Source: Candidatus Gastranaerophilales bacterium
GTDB taxonomy: Bacteria; Cyanobacteriota; Vampirovibrionia; Gastranaerophilales; Gastranaerophilaceae
DNA: 7,420 bases
Assembly (NCBI GenBank): GCA_944326625.1
Contig: CALVER010000066.1
Location: 1-7,420 of the forward strand
Direction of reading: 5' to 3'
This document shows positions 1-5,990 of this stretch, piece by piece. The first letter of the stretch is position 1; every line of letters begins with the position of its first letter. The notes beneath the pieces were generated by a model. The model was not told the origin of the DNA, searched no databases, and worked only from the letters and a program-made list of their open reading frames with translations. The translations under genes were made by a program, and so were the position numbers.

Positions 1-11
1 AAAATTTAGAG

Positions 12-32
12 ATTCCGAACCGAGTTCGGAAT
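12..32. repeat. 9-bp perfect inverted repeat, dispersed-type palindrome
   Basis: ATTCCGAAC (12-20), loop CGA, GTTCGGAAT (24-32) form a perfect 9-bp hairpin with no following T-tract. Palindromes of the form TTCCGAAN3-5TTCGGAA followed by TGACA are, from memory, common dispersed intergenic repeats in several bacterial genomes. It lies outside the suspicious C tract at 68-78, so it may come from another place in the genome or from another organism. Confidence 0.5.
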
Positions 33-61
33 GACAACTAACTGAATTACAGGAGGTTAAG

Positions 62-115
62 CTACTGCCCCCCCCCCCTGGATGAAATGTAGTCATAGTG
101 CGTATTTGCGCCCAT
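62..115 (-). CDS. start of an unidentified gene, broken at a poly-G tract
   Basis: An ATG at 115-113 on the minus strand follows a strong Shine-Dalgarno (GGAGG, 128-124) with 8-nt spacing and its own promoter at 148-176. It reads MGANTHYDYISS and then runs into 11 Gs (the C tract at 68-78), giving R-G-G-G-Q and a stop at 64-62. Only about 12 codons (115-80) look native. The ribosome binding site and promoter make a real start very likely, but the product cannot be identified from so few residues. It lies 66 nt beyond the fliR stop in the same direction, so another export or flagellar gene is possible. With one G fewer the frame would stay open to the window edge. Confidence 0.6.
   Translation of the reverse strand: MGANTHYDYISSRGGGQ
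68..78. repeat. 11-nt poly-C tract (poly-G on the minus strand)
   Basis: Eleven consecutive Cs sit inside the first codons of the minus-strand gene starting at 115. The matching 9-G tract near the other end of the window is also read as G in the outward direction. This symmetry suggests two-colour-chemistry poly-G artefacts at contig ends rather than a biological tract. Confidence 0.9.
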
Positions 116-147
116 TGTTTTTACCTCCGTTTATTGTGTACAGGTTT

Positions 148-176
148 ATTATATCAGTTTTTGTCGGATAAGGCAA
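148..176 (-). promoter_or_regulatory. sigma70-type promoter for the gene starting at 115
   Basis: On the minus strand, TTGCCT (176-171) and TATAAT (153-148) are separated by exactly 17 bp. The expected transcription start is near 141, leaving a leader of about 26 nt that contains the GGAGG ribosome binding site at 128-124. The -35 box begins just 5 nt after the fliR stop codon, so the next gene can be transcribed independently of the export operon. No terminator is visible between fliR and this promoter. Confidence 0.75.
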
Positions 177-181
177 GATTT

Positions 182-961
182 TTAAAAAATATTTGAGTAT
201 GACAAAAAGTATTCACTGATGATGTTCAACAGCATAGGCAGAATCCAGACCATAATTGCCGCACCTAAAACAGGTTTGAACAAAAAGCTTAATTGGAAAA
301 CGTTTACCTGCGGTGCTGTTTTTGAAATTACCCCGAGGATTATATCCTGCCCTAATGTGGCAAGCAAAATCGGTGACGCTATTTGAAGTCCCATAAATAA
401 TACGTTTGATGACATGCTTATTAAATATTCCATATTAACAAGTTTGGCTAATGGAATGCTGGTCGCAAATATCGGAAATATTTCAAAACTTCTCATCAAA
501 GCTCTTAATAGCCAATATACCCCGCCAAGGTTTATAAAAATTAATATCGCAAACAAAGCCATGATTTTGCTTAAAATAGATACCTGGCTTGATGTTGTAG
601 GCTCCAAAACCATTGCGGATGAAAGCCCCATTTGCATATTTATCATATCCGCTCCGGCCTCAACTGCCATTAATATTAATTGTGCCATATATCCGATAAG
701 TGCACCCACAACAATATTTAAAAATATTGACAGGACAAAAGAGTCCATCACCATAAGGCTCTCAGGTTTTACAAAAGGAGTTATTATAATGGTTAAAAGC
801 AGGCATAATGCAAGTTTCACCATACCCGGAATTTCTTTTCTGTTAAAAACAGGCGCCAGTCTCATAAACCCTATCAGACGCGAAAATACCATAATCCCTG
901 CCGCAAGCATGGTGTTCAGTGCCGGAAACATTTTCATTAATTCCGCAAGAATAGCATCCAT
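182..961 (-). CDS. fliR: FliR/SctT-family export gate protein
   Basis: FliR is a polytopic inner-membrane subunit of the type III export gate, capping the FliP-FliQ helical assembly through which substrates cross the membrane. The 259 residues match the usual family length. Family marks are the early R-x-x-G-F-M-R-L-A-P-V-F and K-E-I-P stretch (residues 28-45), several hydrophobic helices, E-A-G-A-D-M-I-N-M-Q-M-G-L (101-113) with E-P at 120-121, and S-K-T-A-P-Q-V-N-V-F (213-222) before the last membrane segment. The ATG at 961-959 shares one base with the upstream stop (TAATG), and AAGGAAGG (978-971) lies 9 nt ahead, so translation is probably coupled. It is the last gene of the operon. There is no sign of fusion to an FlhB domain. 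Confidence 0.93.
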   Translation of the reverse strand: MDAILAELMKMFPALNTMLAAGIMVFSRLIGFMRLAPVFNRKEIPGMVKLALCLLLTIIITPFVKPESLMVMDSFVLSIFLNIVVGALIGYMAQLILMAVEAGADMINMQMGLSSAMVLEPTTSSQVSILSKIMALFAILIFINLGGVYWLLRALMRSFEIFPIFATSIPLAKLVNMEYLISMSSNVLFMGLQIASPILLATLGQDIILGVISKTAPQVNVFQLSFLFKPVLGAAIMVWILPMLLNIISEYFLSYSNIF

Positions 962-1335
962 TATTTACCGCCTTCCTTATCGGGTATAAAAGGCGGCTCA
1001 GGAATTTCTATTTCTTCCGGCGGAATATCCATTTCAAAATATTCAAATCCTTCTTCGGGTTTTATAGTGGTTTTTTTGTCAGTTATTTTTACATCAATAA
1101 TTTTTTCACCGTCAGCAGTATTTATCAAAAGTTTGGTTTTGCCTTCTGATAACGGAGTGAGTATTATTATTTTTTTCTCGTTATCAATTGTATAAACGGG
1201 TTTTGCGTCAAGAATTTTATCATTTTCCACCGCAATTGATTTGACGATTGAGTTTGAAACTATCATATAATCCTCAAACGCAAGCGCCGGAAGCATAAAG
1301 TTTATAAATAAAATTGTCAATAAAATTTTTTTCAT
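961..1335 (-). CDS. small exported protein between fliQ and fliR
   Basis: This 124-residue protein has a clear Sec signal peptide: M-K-K, a hydrophobic core, and a likely cleavage after A-L-A (residue 19). The mature part, about residues 22-86, is predicted beta-rich, with alternating strands and a turn such as S-E-G-K-T-K-L-L-I-N-T-A-D-G. This pattern resembles the small N-terminal domain of secretin-like pilus and T2SS/T3SS proteins (T2SS-T3SS_pil_N type), but that match is by eye only. The C-terminus is acidic and proline-rich (about 93-124). It starts 2 nt after fliQ, its ribosome binding site GGAAGA (1346-1341) being the last two fliQ codons, and overlaps fliR by 1 nt. fliQ and fliR are normally adjacent, so its position implies a periplasmic job tied to the export gate. 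Confidence 0.85.
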   Translation of the reverse strand: MKKILLTILFINFMLPALAFEDYMIVSNSIVKSIAVENDKILDAKPVYTIDNEKKIIILTPLSEGKTKLLINTADGEKIIDVKITDKKTTIKPEEGFEYFEMDIPPEEIEIPEPPFIPDKEGGK

Positions 1336-1337
1336 AA

Positions 1338-1826
1338 TTATCTTCCGAGAATTGTGTTGGTTTCTACAAAGTCAGGCCGCGGCATAGGAGTTCTTGAACT
1401 CGGCAGGTAGCGCATTCTCTGCTGGTTATCAATAAACGGAACTTTGCCGGGGTTTTTCATGATTTCATCAATTTTAGAATTATCTTTAAATCTGTCATTC
1501 ATTTCACCTGCAAAAGGTGTTGTGTATTTGTAATAGTCGGATGACAGAACATAGTTTTCATTTTTCGGAACAACGTTAAATGCCAGTGCCATGCCGTCCG
1601 TGAAAAGGTTTGTCAAAATTTTTATAAAGCCTACTCCGCCGACTATTATAACCAAAAATACCGCAAGAATTTTCGGCGCTGCCGCAATTGTTTGCTCTTG
1701 TACTTGTGTTACTGCCTGCAAAATACCTACCACCAGGCCGATACCTGCCGCAACAAGTACGCAGGGCATTGATATTGCCAGCATTACCATAAATCCTCTT
1801 GCTAAATATTCTATTAAAGGTTCCAT
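1338..1826 (-). CDS. fliQ: FliQ/SctS-family export gate protein with long C-terminal tail
   Basis: FliQ forms helical hairpins around the FliP-FliR core of the type III export gate. Residues 1-86 are a standard FliQ: membrane helix 1 (about 12-37), the conserved loop Q-A-V-T-Q-V-Q-E-Q-T (37-46), P-K at 51-52, and membrane helix 2 (about 52-75). Family members usually end near residue 90. This one continues to 162 with a polar, proline- and asparagine-rich tail containing several Tyr, Asp and Arg residues and no further membrane helix. AAGGAG (1836-1831) overlaps the fliP stop and sits 4 nt before the ATG. The gene starts 8 nt after fliP and ends 2 nt before the exported-protein gene, whose ribosome binding site lies in its last codons. 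Confidence 0.92.
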   Translation of the reverse strand: MEPLIEYLARGFMVMLAISMPCVLVAAGIGLVVGILQAVTQVQEQTIAAAPKILAVFLVIIVGGVGFIKILTNLFTDGMALAFNVVPKNENYVLSSDYYKYTTPFAGEMNDRFKDNSKIDEIMKNPGKVPFIDNQQRMRYLPSSRTPMPRPDFVETNTILGR

Positions 1827-1834
1827 AATTCTCC

Positions 1835-2476
1835 TTAATTGTAACTTGTAACAAGCCCCTGCACAATTAATGCCCAGCCGTCCACCGCAATAAATATCAA
1901 CAGCTTAAACGGCAGTGATATAATCGTCGGCGACAGCATGAACATACCGAGTGCCAGAAGTATGTTTGCGACTACAAGGTCTAATACTATAAACGGTACA
2001 AATATTATAAATCCGATTTCAAAAGCTGTTTTTAATTCGCTTATAATAAATGCCGGAGCTACTTGCCAGATAGTAATTTCTTCCGGCGACTTGGGCGGTG
2101 TTTTTTGGGATAATTCAACAAAAAACGCCAGATCGGATTCACGTGTCTGTTTCATCATAAATTCTTTTAATGGTTTTGAGCCTTCGCTTATCGCCTCAAT
2201 CATATTTTGATTTTTGTGGTACGGAACAGACCCGAGCTCATACATTTTGGAAAAAGTTGTCCCCATTGTATAAAATGTTAAAATCATTGCAAGCCCGATA
2301 ATTACGATAGACGGCGGAACCTGCTGGGTGCCCAGCGCGGTTTTCAACATTGAAAATACAATGACAAATCTTAAAAAACTTGTCATACAGCAGAATACAA
2401 ACGGTATAAGAGAAAATACCGTCATAACTATAAGCAGCTGTAAAACCGGGTTTATATCTTTTAAAACTGTATCCAT
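1835..2476 (-). CDS. fliP: FliP/SctR-family export gate protein
   Basis: FliP makes up the pentameric core of the export channel in the inner membrane. The 213 residues contain the family signatures S-F-L-R-F-V-I-V-F-S-M-L-K-T-A-L-G-T-Q-Q-V-P-P (33-55), the periplasmic stretch P-L-K-E-F-M-M-K-Q-T-R-E-S-D-L (102-116), S-E-L-K-T-A-F-E-I-G-F (146-156) and the terminal L-P-F-K-L-L-I-F-I-A-V-D-G-W (188-201). Four membrane helices fall near 10-31, 54-72, 152-178 and 188-209. The periplasmic segment is much closer to flagellar FliP than to injectisome SctR. Unlike E. coli FliP it has no extra cleavable signal peptide, so it is about 30 residues shorter. AAGGA precedes the ATG by 6 nt, and fliO ends 9 nt upstream. 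Confidence 0.95.
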   Translation of the reverse strand: MDTVLKDINPVLQLLIVMTVFSLIPFVFCCMTSFLRFVIVFSMLKTALGTQQVPPSIVIIGLAMILTFYTMGTTFSKMYELGSVPYHKNQNMIEAISEGSKPLKEFMMKQTRESDLAFFVELSQKTPPKSPEEITIWQVAPAFIISELKTAFEIGFIIFVPFIVLDLVVANILLALGMFMLSPTIISLPFKLLIFIAVDGWALIVQGLVTSYN

Positions 2477-2485
2477 TTCATATCC

Positions 2486-2848
2486 TTACATTTGATTGAT
2501 TTTTTTGAGCATTTCTTTAATAACGGGCTTTTGCGGGAAATCAACAATTACCGGCAAATCTTCCGCATCCGGCTGTCTTTCAATCCGCTGAGGCTTTGAA
2601 TTGTCGTCGAGTTTTGAAATTAAGTTTGTTTTGTCGACATCTGATGCTATTAAAAATCTTTCATTGCCTGCACGTACTACGTATAAATTTTTACGCGGGG
2701 CAAGGCTTATGCATTCTTCAATACCTAAAAATTGTGATTTGTTACCGGAATTTCCGTTTGCGAATTTTTTATACACAAAAAGCGCAAAGCAGATTAAACC
2801 GAGCATTGCCATTGTATAAACAGTAAAATTTGCTATATATCCTCCCAT
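2486..2848 (-). CDS. fliO: FliO-like export gate assembly protein
   Basis: FliO is a small bitopic membrane protein that helps assemble the FliP ring. It is present in flagellar systems and generally absent from injectisomes. The 120 residues show one membrane helix (about 8-26), a basic segment after it (Y-K-K-F), then the cytoplasmic beta-rich domain with the family pattern L-G-I-E-E-C-I-S-L-A-P-R-K-N-L-Y-V-V-R (41-59) followed by R-F-L-I-A-S-D (64-70). The C-terminal 35 residues are charged and poorly conserved, as usual for FliO. GGGAG precedes the ATG by 8-9 nt, it follows the fliM/fliN-like gene by 14 nt, and it sits directly before fliP, the usual place for fliO. The family is weakly conserved, so position is part of the argument. 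Confidence 0.85.
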   Translation of the reverse strand: MGGYIANFTVYTMAMLGLICFALFVYKKFANGNSGNKSQFLGIEECISLAPRKNLYVVRAGNERFLIASDVDKTNLISKLDDNSKPQRIERQPDAEDLPVIVDFPQKPVIKEMLKKINQM

Positions 2849-2862
2849 AAGTCATTCTCCCG

Positions 2863-3273
2863 TTAAATATCTTCATCATCAAGTTCAAAGTCGCTGTAAT
2901 CAAATTCTTCATCCTGCTGATCAGCTGCCGGTGTTTCATCATCCGTGTTATCAGCTGCTGCAGTTTCATCATCCGGCATAACTTCGTTTTCGTTGCCAAA
3001 TTCATCCGTACCGGCGGCAGGTGCTGCTCCGGGTTTTTGTTTTGCGGTTACTTCGGAAATTTTTACGCCGTAGCGGTCATTTACTATTACAAGTTCACCG
3101 CGTGCAATGATTTTATCCTCAACTTTTAAAGTGACTTTGTTGTCATATATTGATGTTAAGTCAACTACCATTCCGTCCTCAATTTTTTTAAGGTCTCCGA
3201 GAGTTATCTTGACGGGATCGAATTCAGCATTCATTTCAACTTCAATGCTGTCCCATAAATTGTTGGCTCCCAT
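2863..3273 (-). CDS. predicted internally started FliN-like protein (SpoA2 plus acidic tail)
   Basis: Inside the fliM/fliN-like gene, an in-frame ATG (3273-3271, Met261) is preceded by GGAGG (3285-3281) with a 7-nt spacer, a better initiation signal than that of the full-length gene. The Shine-Dalgarno is made by two glycine codons (GGA GGA, residues 257-258) in the linker between the two SpoA domains. The product would be 136 residues containing the complete second SpoA domain and acidic tail, close to the roughly 137 residues of E. coli FliN. Several injectisome SctQ genes (YscQ, SpaO, Spa33) are known to make such a C-terminal product from an internal start, and it assembles with the long form. 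That it is used here is an inference. Confidence 0.7.
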   Translation of the reverse strand: MGANNLWDSIEVEMNAEFDPVKITLGDLKKIEDGMVVDLTSIYDNKVTLKVEDKIIARGELVIVNDRYGVKISEVTAKQKPGAAPAAGTDEFGNENEVMPDDETAAADNTDDETPAADQQDEEFDYSDFELDDEDI

Positions 3274-4053
3274 ATTATTTCCTCCGTTATTATCATCTAT
3301 CGGTGTTATTAAACCCAAATTCGGGTTCAGTTTTATTTCTTTTTCATAATCGTCTATGACAAGTGTCATTTTTTTTGTATTGCTGTTGTCAAAAATTACA
3401 ATGTCTTCCGTGTCGAGAGTTTTTAAATCATACATTGAAAATTTTGTTGATCCGATTTTAATTTTCACGTCAAGCGTGCTTGTTTTAAAACTTGTGTTGT
3501 CGAATTTGTCGCCTTTTGACGTTATTGTGTCGGGTTTTAAAAGTGCGGCAGGCAAAGATACAATGAATTTCCCGAATCTGGGCTCATCAATATCTTTTAT
3601 CAAAAAAGTTAAATGTATTACGTCAAAATCAGTTCTTCTAAGCTCATTCGGCGGAGGCGGAGACAGTAATTTTGATGTCATATTGAACATGTAATCATTA
3701 AAAGATGTTATTATTTTGGCTTCCAAATCTGTCATTCTGTTAAGGTTGAATGATCTGTTGGGTTTGCCCAGAACTCTGTCCAAAATTAACGAAATTGCTT
3801 TGTCTGAACTTCTGAAAAACATGTCGTATTGTTTATCAATTCGGATTTTTGTGACAAAGTAATAGTCCTTGTCCATAAGAACATTAATATTTTTACTTAT
3901 ACCGATTAATTCAAATTTGAAACCGGGCAAAAAGAATTCGTCACAAGACTTTTGTACCACCGGCGGAAAAGTGTTTTTATACCAGTCGTATTGCGCGTAT
4001 AATTCTTTTGAAGCTATTGAATTTAATGTCTGAGTACTCATATCCTGCCCCAT
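2863..4053 (-). CDS. FliM/FliN-like fusion with two SpoA domains (SctQ layout)
   Basis: This is a switch or sorting-platform protein on the cytoplasmic side of a type III export apparatus. The 396 residues hold a FliM/SctQ-like N-terminal region (about 20-185, with the core M-T-D-L-E-A-K-I at 107-114), a degenerate first SpoA domain (about 193-245), a short Asn/Gly linker (254-260), a clear second SpoA or FliN domain (about 268-336, with I-I-A-R-G-E-L-V-I-V-N-D-R-Y-G-V-K-I), and an acidic tail (340-396). The two fused SpoA domains resemble injectisome SctQ. The N-terminal E-I-D-x-L-L CheY-binding motif of FliM is not present. The ATG at 4053 has no Shine-Dalgarno; an AGGA lies only 1 nt before Met5 (4041). 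A TATTCT hexamer (4068-4063) is 9 nt upstream, so the message may be nearly leaderless. First gene of the operon. Confidence 0.88.
   Translation of the reverse strand: MGQDMSTQTLNSIASKELYAQYDWYKNTFPPVVQKSCDEFFLPGFKFELIGISKNINVLMDKDYYFVTKIRIDKQYDMFFRSSDKAISLILDRVLGKPNRSFNLNRMTDLEAKIITSFNDYMFNMTSKLLSPPPPNELRRTDFDVIHLTFLIKDIDEPRFGKFIVSLPAALLKPDTITSKGDKFDNTSFKTSTLDVKIKIGSTKFSMYDLKTLDTEDIVIFDNSNTKKMTLVIDDYEKEIKLNPNLGLITPIDDNNGGNNMGANNLWDSIEVEMNAEFDPVKITLGDLKKIEDGMVVDLTSIYDNKVTLKVEDKIIARGELVIVNDRYGVKISEVTAKQKPGAAPAAGTDEFGNENEVMPDDETAAADNTDDETPAADQQDEEFDYSDFELDDEDI
2921..2975. repeat. 30-bp-period tandem repeat coding for the acidic tail
   Basis: Two copies of a 25-bp unit (2921-2945 and 2951-2975, 3 mismatches) lie 30 bp apart. 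On the minus strand they encode D-D-E-T-(A/P)-A-A-D at residues 361-368 and 371-378 of the SpoA protein. This suggests the acidic tail grew by local duplication and may vary in length between strains. Confidence 0.7.
3271..3285 (-). promoter_or_regulatory. internal ribosome binding site and start codon
   Basis: On the minus strand this reads GGAGGAAATAATATG: a full GGAGG, a 7-nt A/T spacer and an ATG in frame 0 with the surrounding gene. It decides the start of the predicted FliN-like short product. Confidence 0.72.
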
Positions 4054-4131
4054 AAATACAATAGAATATTATTTTTTACTTCACATCAATCATTTAATGG
4101 ATATTTGTTCAATGTCTACTTTAAAAAATGT

Positions 4132-4137
4132 TAAAAT
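4132..4137 (+). promoter_or_regulatory. possible extended -10 for the 571-residue protein gene
   Basis: TGTTAAAAT (4129-4137) fits an extended -10 (TGn followed by TAAAAT), with a poor -35 (TTCAAT, 4108-4113) 18 bp upstream. Transcription would start near 4144, leaving a leader of about 100 nt that includes the inverted repeat at 4171-4202. The match is weak; no better plus-strand promoter is visible between 4054 and 4246. Confidence 0.3.
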
Positions 4138-4170
4138 TTGTTACAAGTTTTTGCGGAGAACCTAAAGATT

Positions 4171-4205
4171 TATACATGAAATGTCGTATTCCAACATGTA
4201 TACAT
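4171..4205. promoter_or_regulatory. inverted repeat in the divergent intergenic region, candidate operator
   Basis: TATACATG (4171-4178) and CATGTATA (4195-4202) are perfect inverted repeats with a 16-bp spacer. The right arm is itself part of a 10-bp perfect palindrome, ATGTATACAT (4196-4205). The element lies between the export operon (starting at 4053) and the divergent gene starting at 4247, and each arm contains an outward-facing TATA hexamer that could serve as a -10. A dimeric regulator acting on both directions is a reasonable guess; the -35 positions are poor. Confidence 0.4.
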
Positions 4206-4246
4206 AGGATTTTGTTACTAAGTTACGAAAGGAATTGAAACAAAAT

Positions 4247-5962
4247 ATGGGCTTGGCAGCATCACAAGCAAGATTATTAACAATCACAGCCAGAAAATCC
4301 GACTGTGAGTTTCAATCCATGCGCTATTCACACCAAAAAATAGCGTTATCACGTGATTTGGCAAATTTATCGGCAGAGTATCAAAATTCATTAGACCAGA
4401 CTAAATTGGTATACGACTTCTACGGAACAGGCGACGAAACAATGCCGTTGAGCTACAGCTTAATGATGACACCGTCAGAATTGAACGGTTATTTGCCGAC
4501 ATTAGCAACGGATGCATCAGGTAAAGTCGTATTGAACAGTAAATATGCAGCGGCGGCAAGGGCAGCGGGTATTCCGCAGGAAGGTTTGGGATGCTTGCCG
4601 TCAACTGACGTAAGAAACAGATTTTTACAAGGTATGGCAGACAGCGGAGTTATAACTCAGAGCGCCGCAAATACCTATATGGGAATTCAATATGCTCAAT
4701 CAATGGGTAACGGTACGACTGATTTGGTAACAACTAAAGTCGAACAAATGACACTTAAGGAAATGTTAGAATATTATGAATCCGGTGAATTTGATAACAT
4801 ACCTTATGCATATAGTAATGAGACTATGAAAGCAACTCTGGAAGCCGGCACTAACGTAAGGGAAGTTTCTTTCCGTTCGGAAGACGGCGGTGTTGGAGGC
4901 TTAACCGATGGTAATATAACTTTAGGCAATATATTAAATGGAAGCTATCAGATATTATGCAGTACAAACTATGAATCAAAAGATAACAGACGCGGTAATA
5001 TGGATCAAATTGCCGCTAATATTGCAAATCTTGATATTTGGGAATGGATGTTTGCTGAATTTGAAGCATTATTAAATGTCGCAGGTGATCCGGGTATAGC
5101 TGAAGCATTTAATTATGCAAAATCTCAGACTGAAAGTTTATTAAGTGCTGACAATTTAGCAAAAGAATACAGCGGTAAAACTAAAGAAAATAAAGACGAT
5201 GATGACTGGACCGGTGTTCTTAACTGTATGAACGATAAAAAAGGTAATCGTAATCAGGGCTTTGTATGGGACTGGTTCAGAAAAGAAGAAGGCAGTTATT
5301 CAACTTCTGATTATATCGGTATTGCGACTTATTATAATACAAAATCATCTAAAAATAACAGGGCAGATGGTGTATCAATAAGCGTAACGAATATTGCTTA
5401 TGCATTTTTAACCTATTTTGCACAGGCAATGGAAGGCTTAAGCAGAAGTGATTACAAAGTTGATAATACCGTCGGAAACAGAACGGTTGAAAACAGTAAC
5501 CTTATCGGTCTTGATGATCAGTCATTCTTGTTTGATGTTGTTGTTGATACAGGTGTAAATACTGATCAGGCATTAATTTCAGGTTTCTACGATGCTATTT
5601 TCAACCAGTTATGCTTGCGCGGCTGGACTGAAAACGACAAAGTTGACGATAATGATTATCTGCATGAAATGCTTAAAACAGGAAAATTCTTCCTTGCAAC
5701 ATGTTCTGATGACGGATATTATTATCAGGGCAATTATTCAACAAATACTTATGTAAGAGAAGTTACGGATGAAGAAGCCGTTGCCAAAGCTGAGGCAAAA
5801 TATAATACGGAGAAACAAAAATTAAATCAAAAAGAAGAGATTCTGGATTTGAAAATGAAAAATCTGGATACGGAAATATCTTCACTAACAACCGAATACG
5901 ATACGATTAAATCGGTAATTTCCAAAAATATTGAAAAATCCTTTAAACGATATGATGCATAA
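4247..5962 (+). CDS. 571-residue protein of unknown function with terminal helices
   Basis: I do not recognise a named family. The protein begins M-G-L-A-A-S-Q-A-R-L-L and is strongly helical to about residue 55. It then has a long soluble middle rich in Asn, Asp, Gly and Tyr, and ends in a charged helical coiled coil (about 508-571). It has no signal peptide, no membrane segment and six scattered cysteines. From memory, similar N- and C-terminal helices occur in hypothetical proteins of Gastranaerophilales. Helices at both ends around a variable middle recall flagellar axial proteins (FlgK, FlgL, hook), and the gene diverges from an export-gate operon, so a secreted substrate or surface filament part is an inference. 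The ATG at 4247 is preferred: GAAAGGA (4227-4233) is about 13 nt ahead, whereas the TTG at 4235 is nearly touching it. Confidence 0.85.
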   Translation: MGLAASQARLLTITARKSDCEFQSMRYSHQKIALSRDLANLSAEYQNSLDQTKLVYDFYGTGDETMPLSYSLMMTPSELNGYLPTLATDASGKVVLNSKYAAAARAAGIPQEGLGCLPSTDVRNRFLQGMADSGVITQSAANTYMGIQYAQSMGNGTTDLVTTKVEQMTLKEMLEYYESGEFDNIPYAYSNETMKATLEAGTNVREVSFRSEDGGVGGLTDGNITLGNILNGSYQILCSTNYESKDNRRGNMDQIAANIANLDIWEWMFAEFEALLNVAGDPGIAEAFNYAKSQTESLLSADNLAKEYSGKTKENKDDDDWTGVLNCMNDKKGNRNQGFVWDWFRKEEGSYSTSDYIGIATYYNTKSSKNNRADGVSISVTNIAYAFLTYFAQAMEGLSRSDYKVDNTVGNRTVENSNLIGLDDQSFLFDVVVDTGVNTDQALISGFYDAIFNQLCLRGWTENDKVDDNDYLHEMLKTGKFFLATCSDDGYYYQGNYSTNTYVREVTDEEAVAKAEAKYNTEKQKLNQKEEILDLKMKNLDTEISSLTTEYDTIKSVISKNIEKSFKRYDA

Positions 5963-5990
5963 AAAATCCCTCAAGCTTGAGGGATTTTTT
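5961..5990. terminator. bidirectional intrinsic terminator, perfectly symmetrical
   Basis: A6, then TCCCTCAAGCTTGAGGGA, then T6: a perfect 30-bp palindrome. The hairpin has a 7-bp or longer stem with an AGCT or shorter loop, and each strand gives a six-U tract. It serves the convergent genes on both sides. The stop codon of the plus gene (5960-5962) and that of the minus gene (5991-5989) both lie partly inside its flanking tracts. Confidence 0.93.

Noticed and set aside
116..181. Terminator after fliR
   Set aside because: No stem followed by a T-tract was found; the region is filled by the next gene's promoter and leader.
414..989. 191-codon open frame on the plus strand opposite fliR
   Set aside because: It is the antisense of fliR, lacks a ribosome binding site and any recognisable domain; fliR signatures on the other strand are clear.
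1576..1866. 96-codon minus-strand frame overlapping fliQ and the end of fliP
   Set aside because: Out of frame with fliQ, and its composition (many Arg, Gly, Asn) is that of a shadow frame; fliQ has the family motifs and a ribosome binding site.
3107..3694. Plus-strand open frames inside the SpoA protein gene
   Set aside because: Antisense shadows with no domains or initiation signals.
4235..4246. TTG start giving four extra residues for the 571-residue protein
   Set aside because: The GAAAGGA motif ends almost at the TTG, too close for initiation; the ATG at 4247 is better placed.
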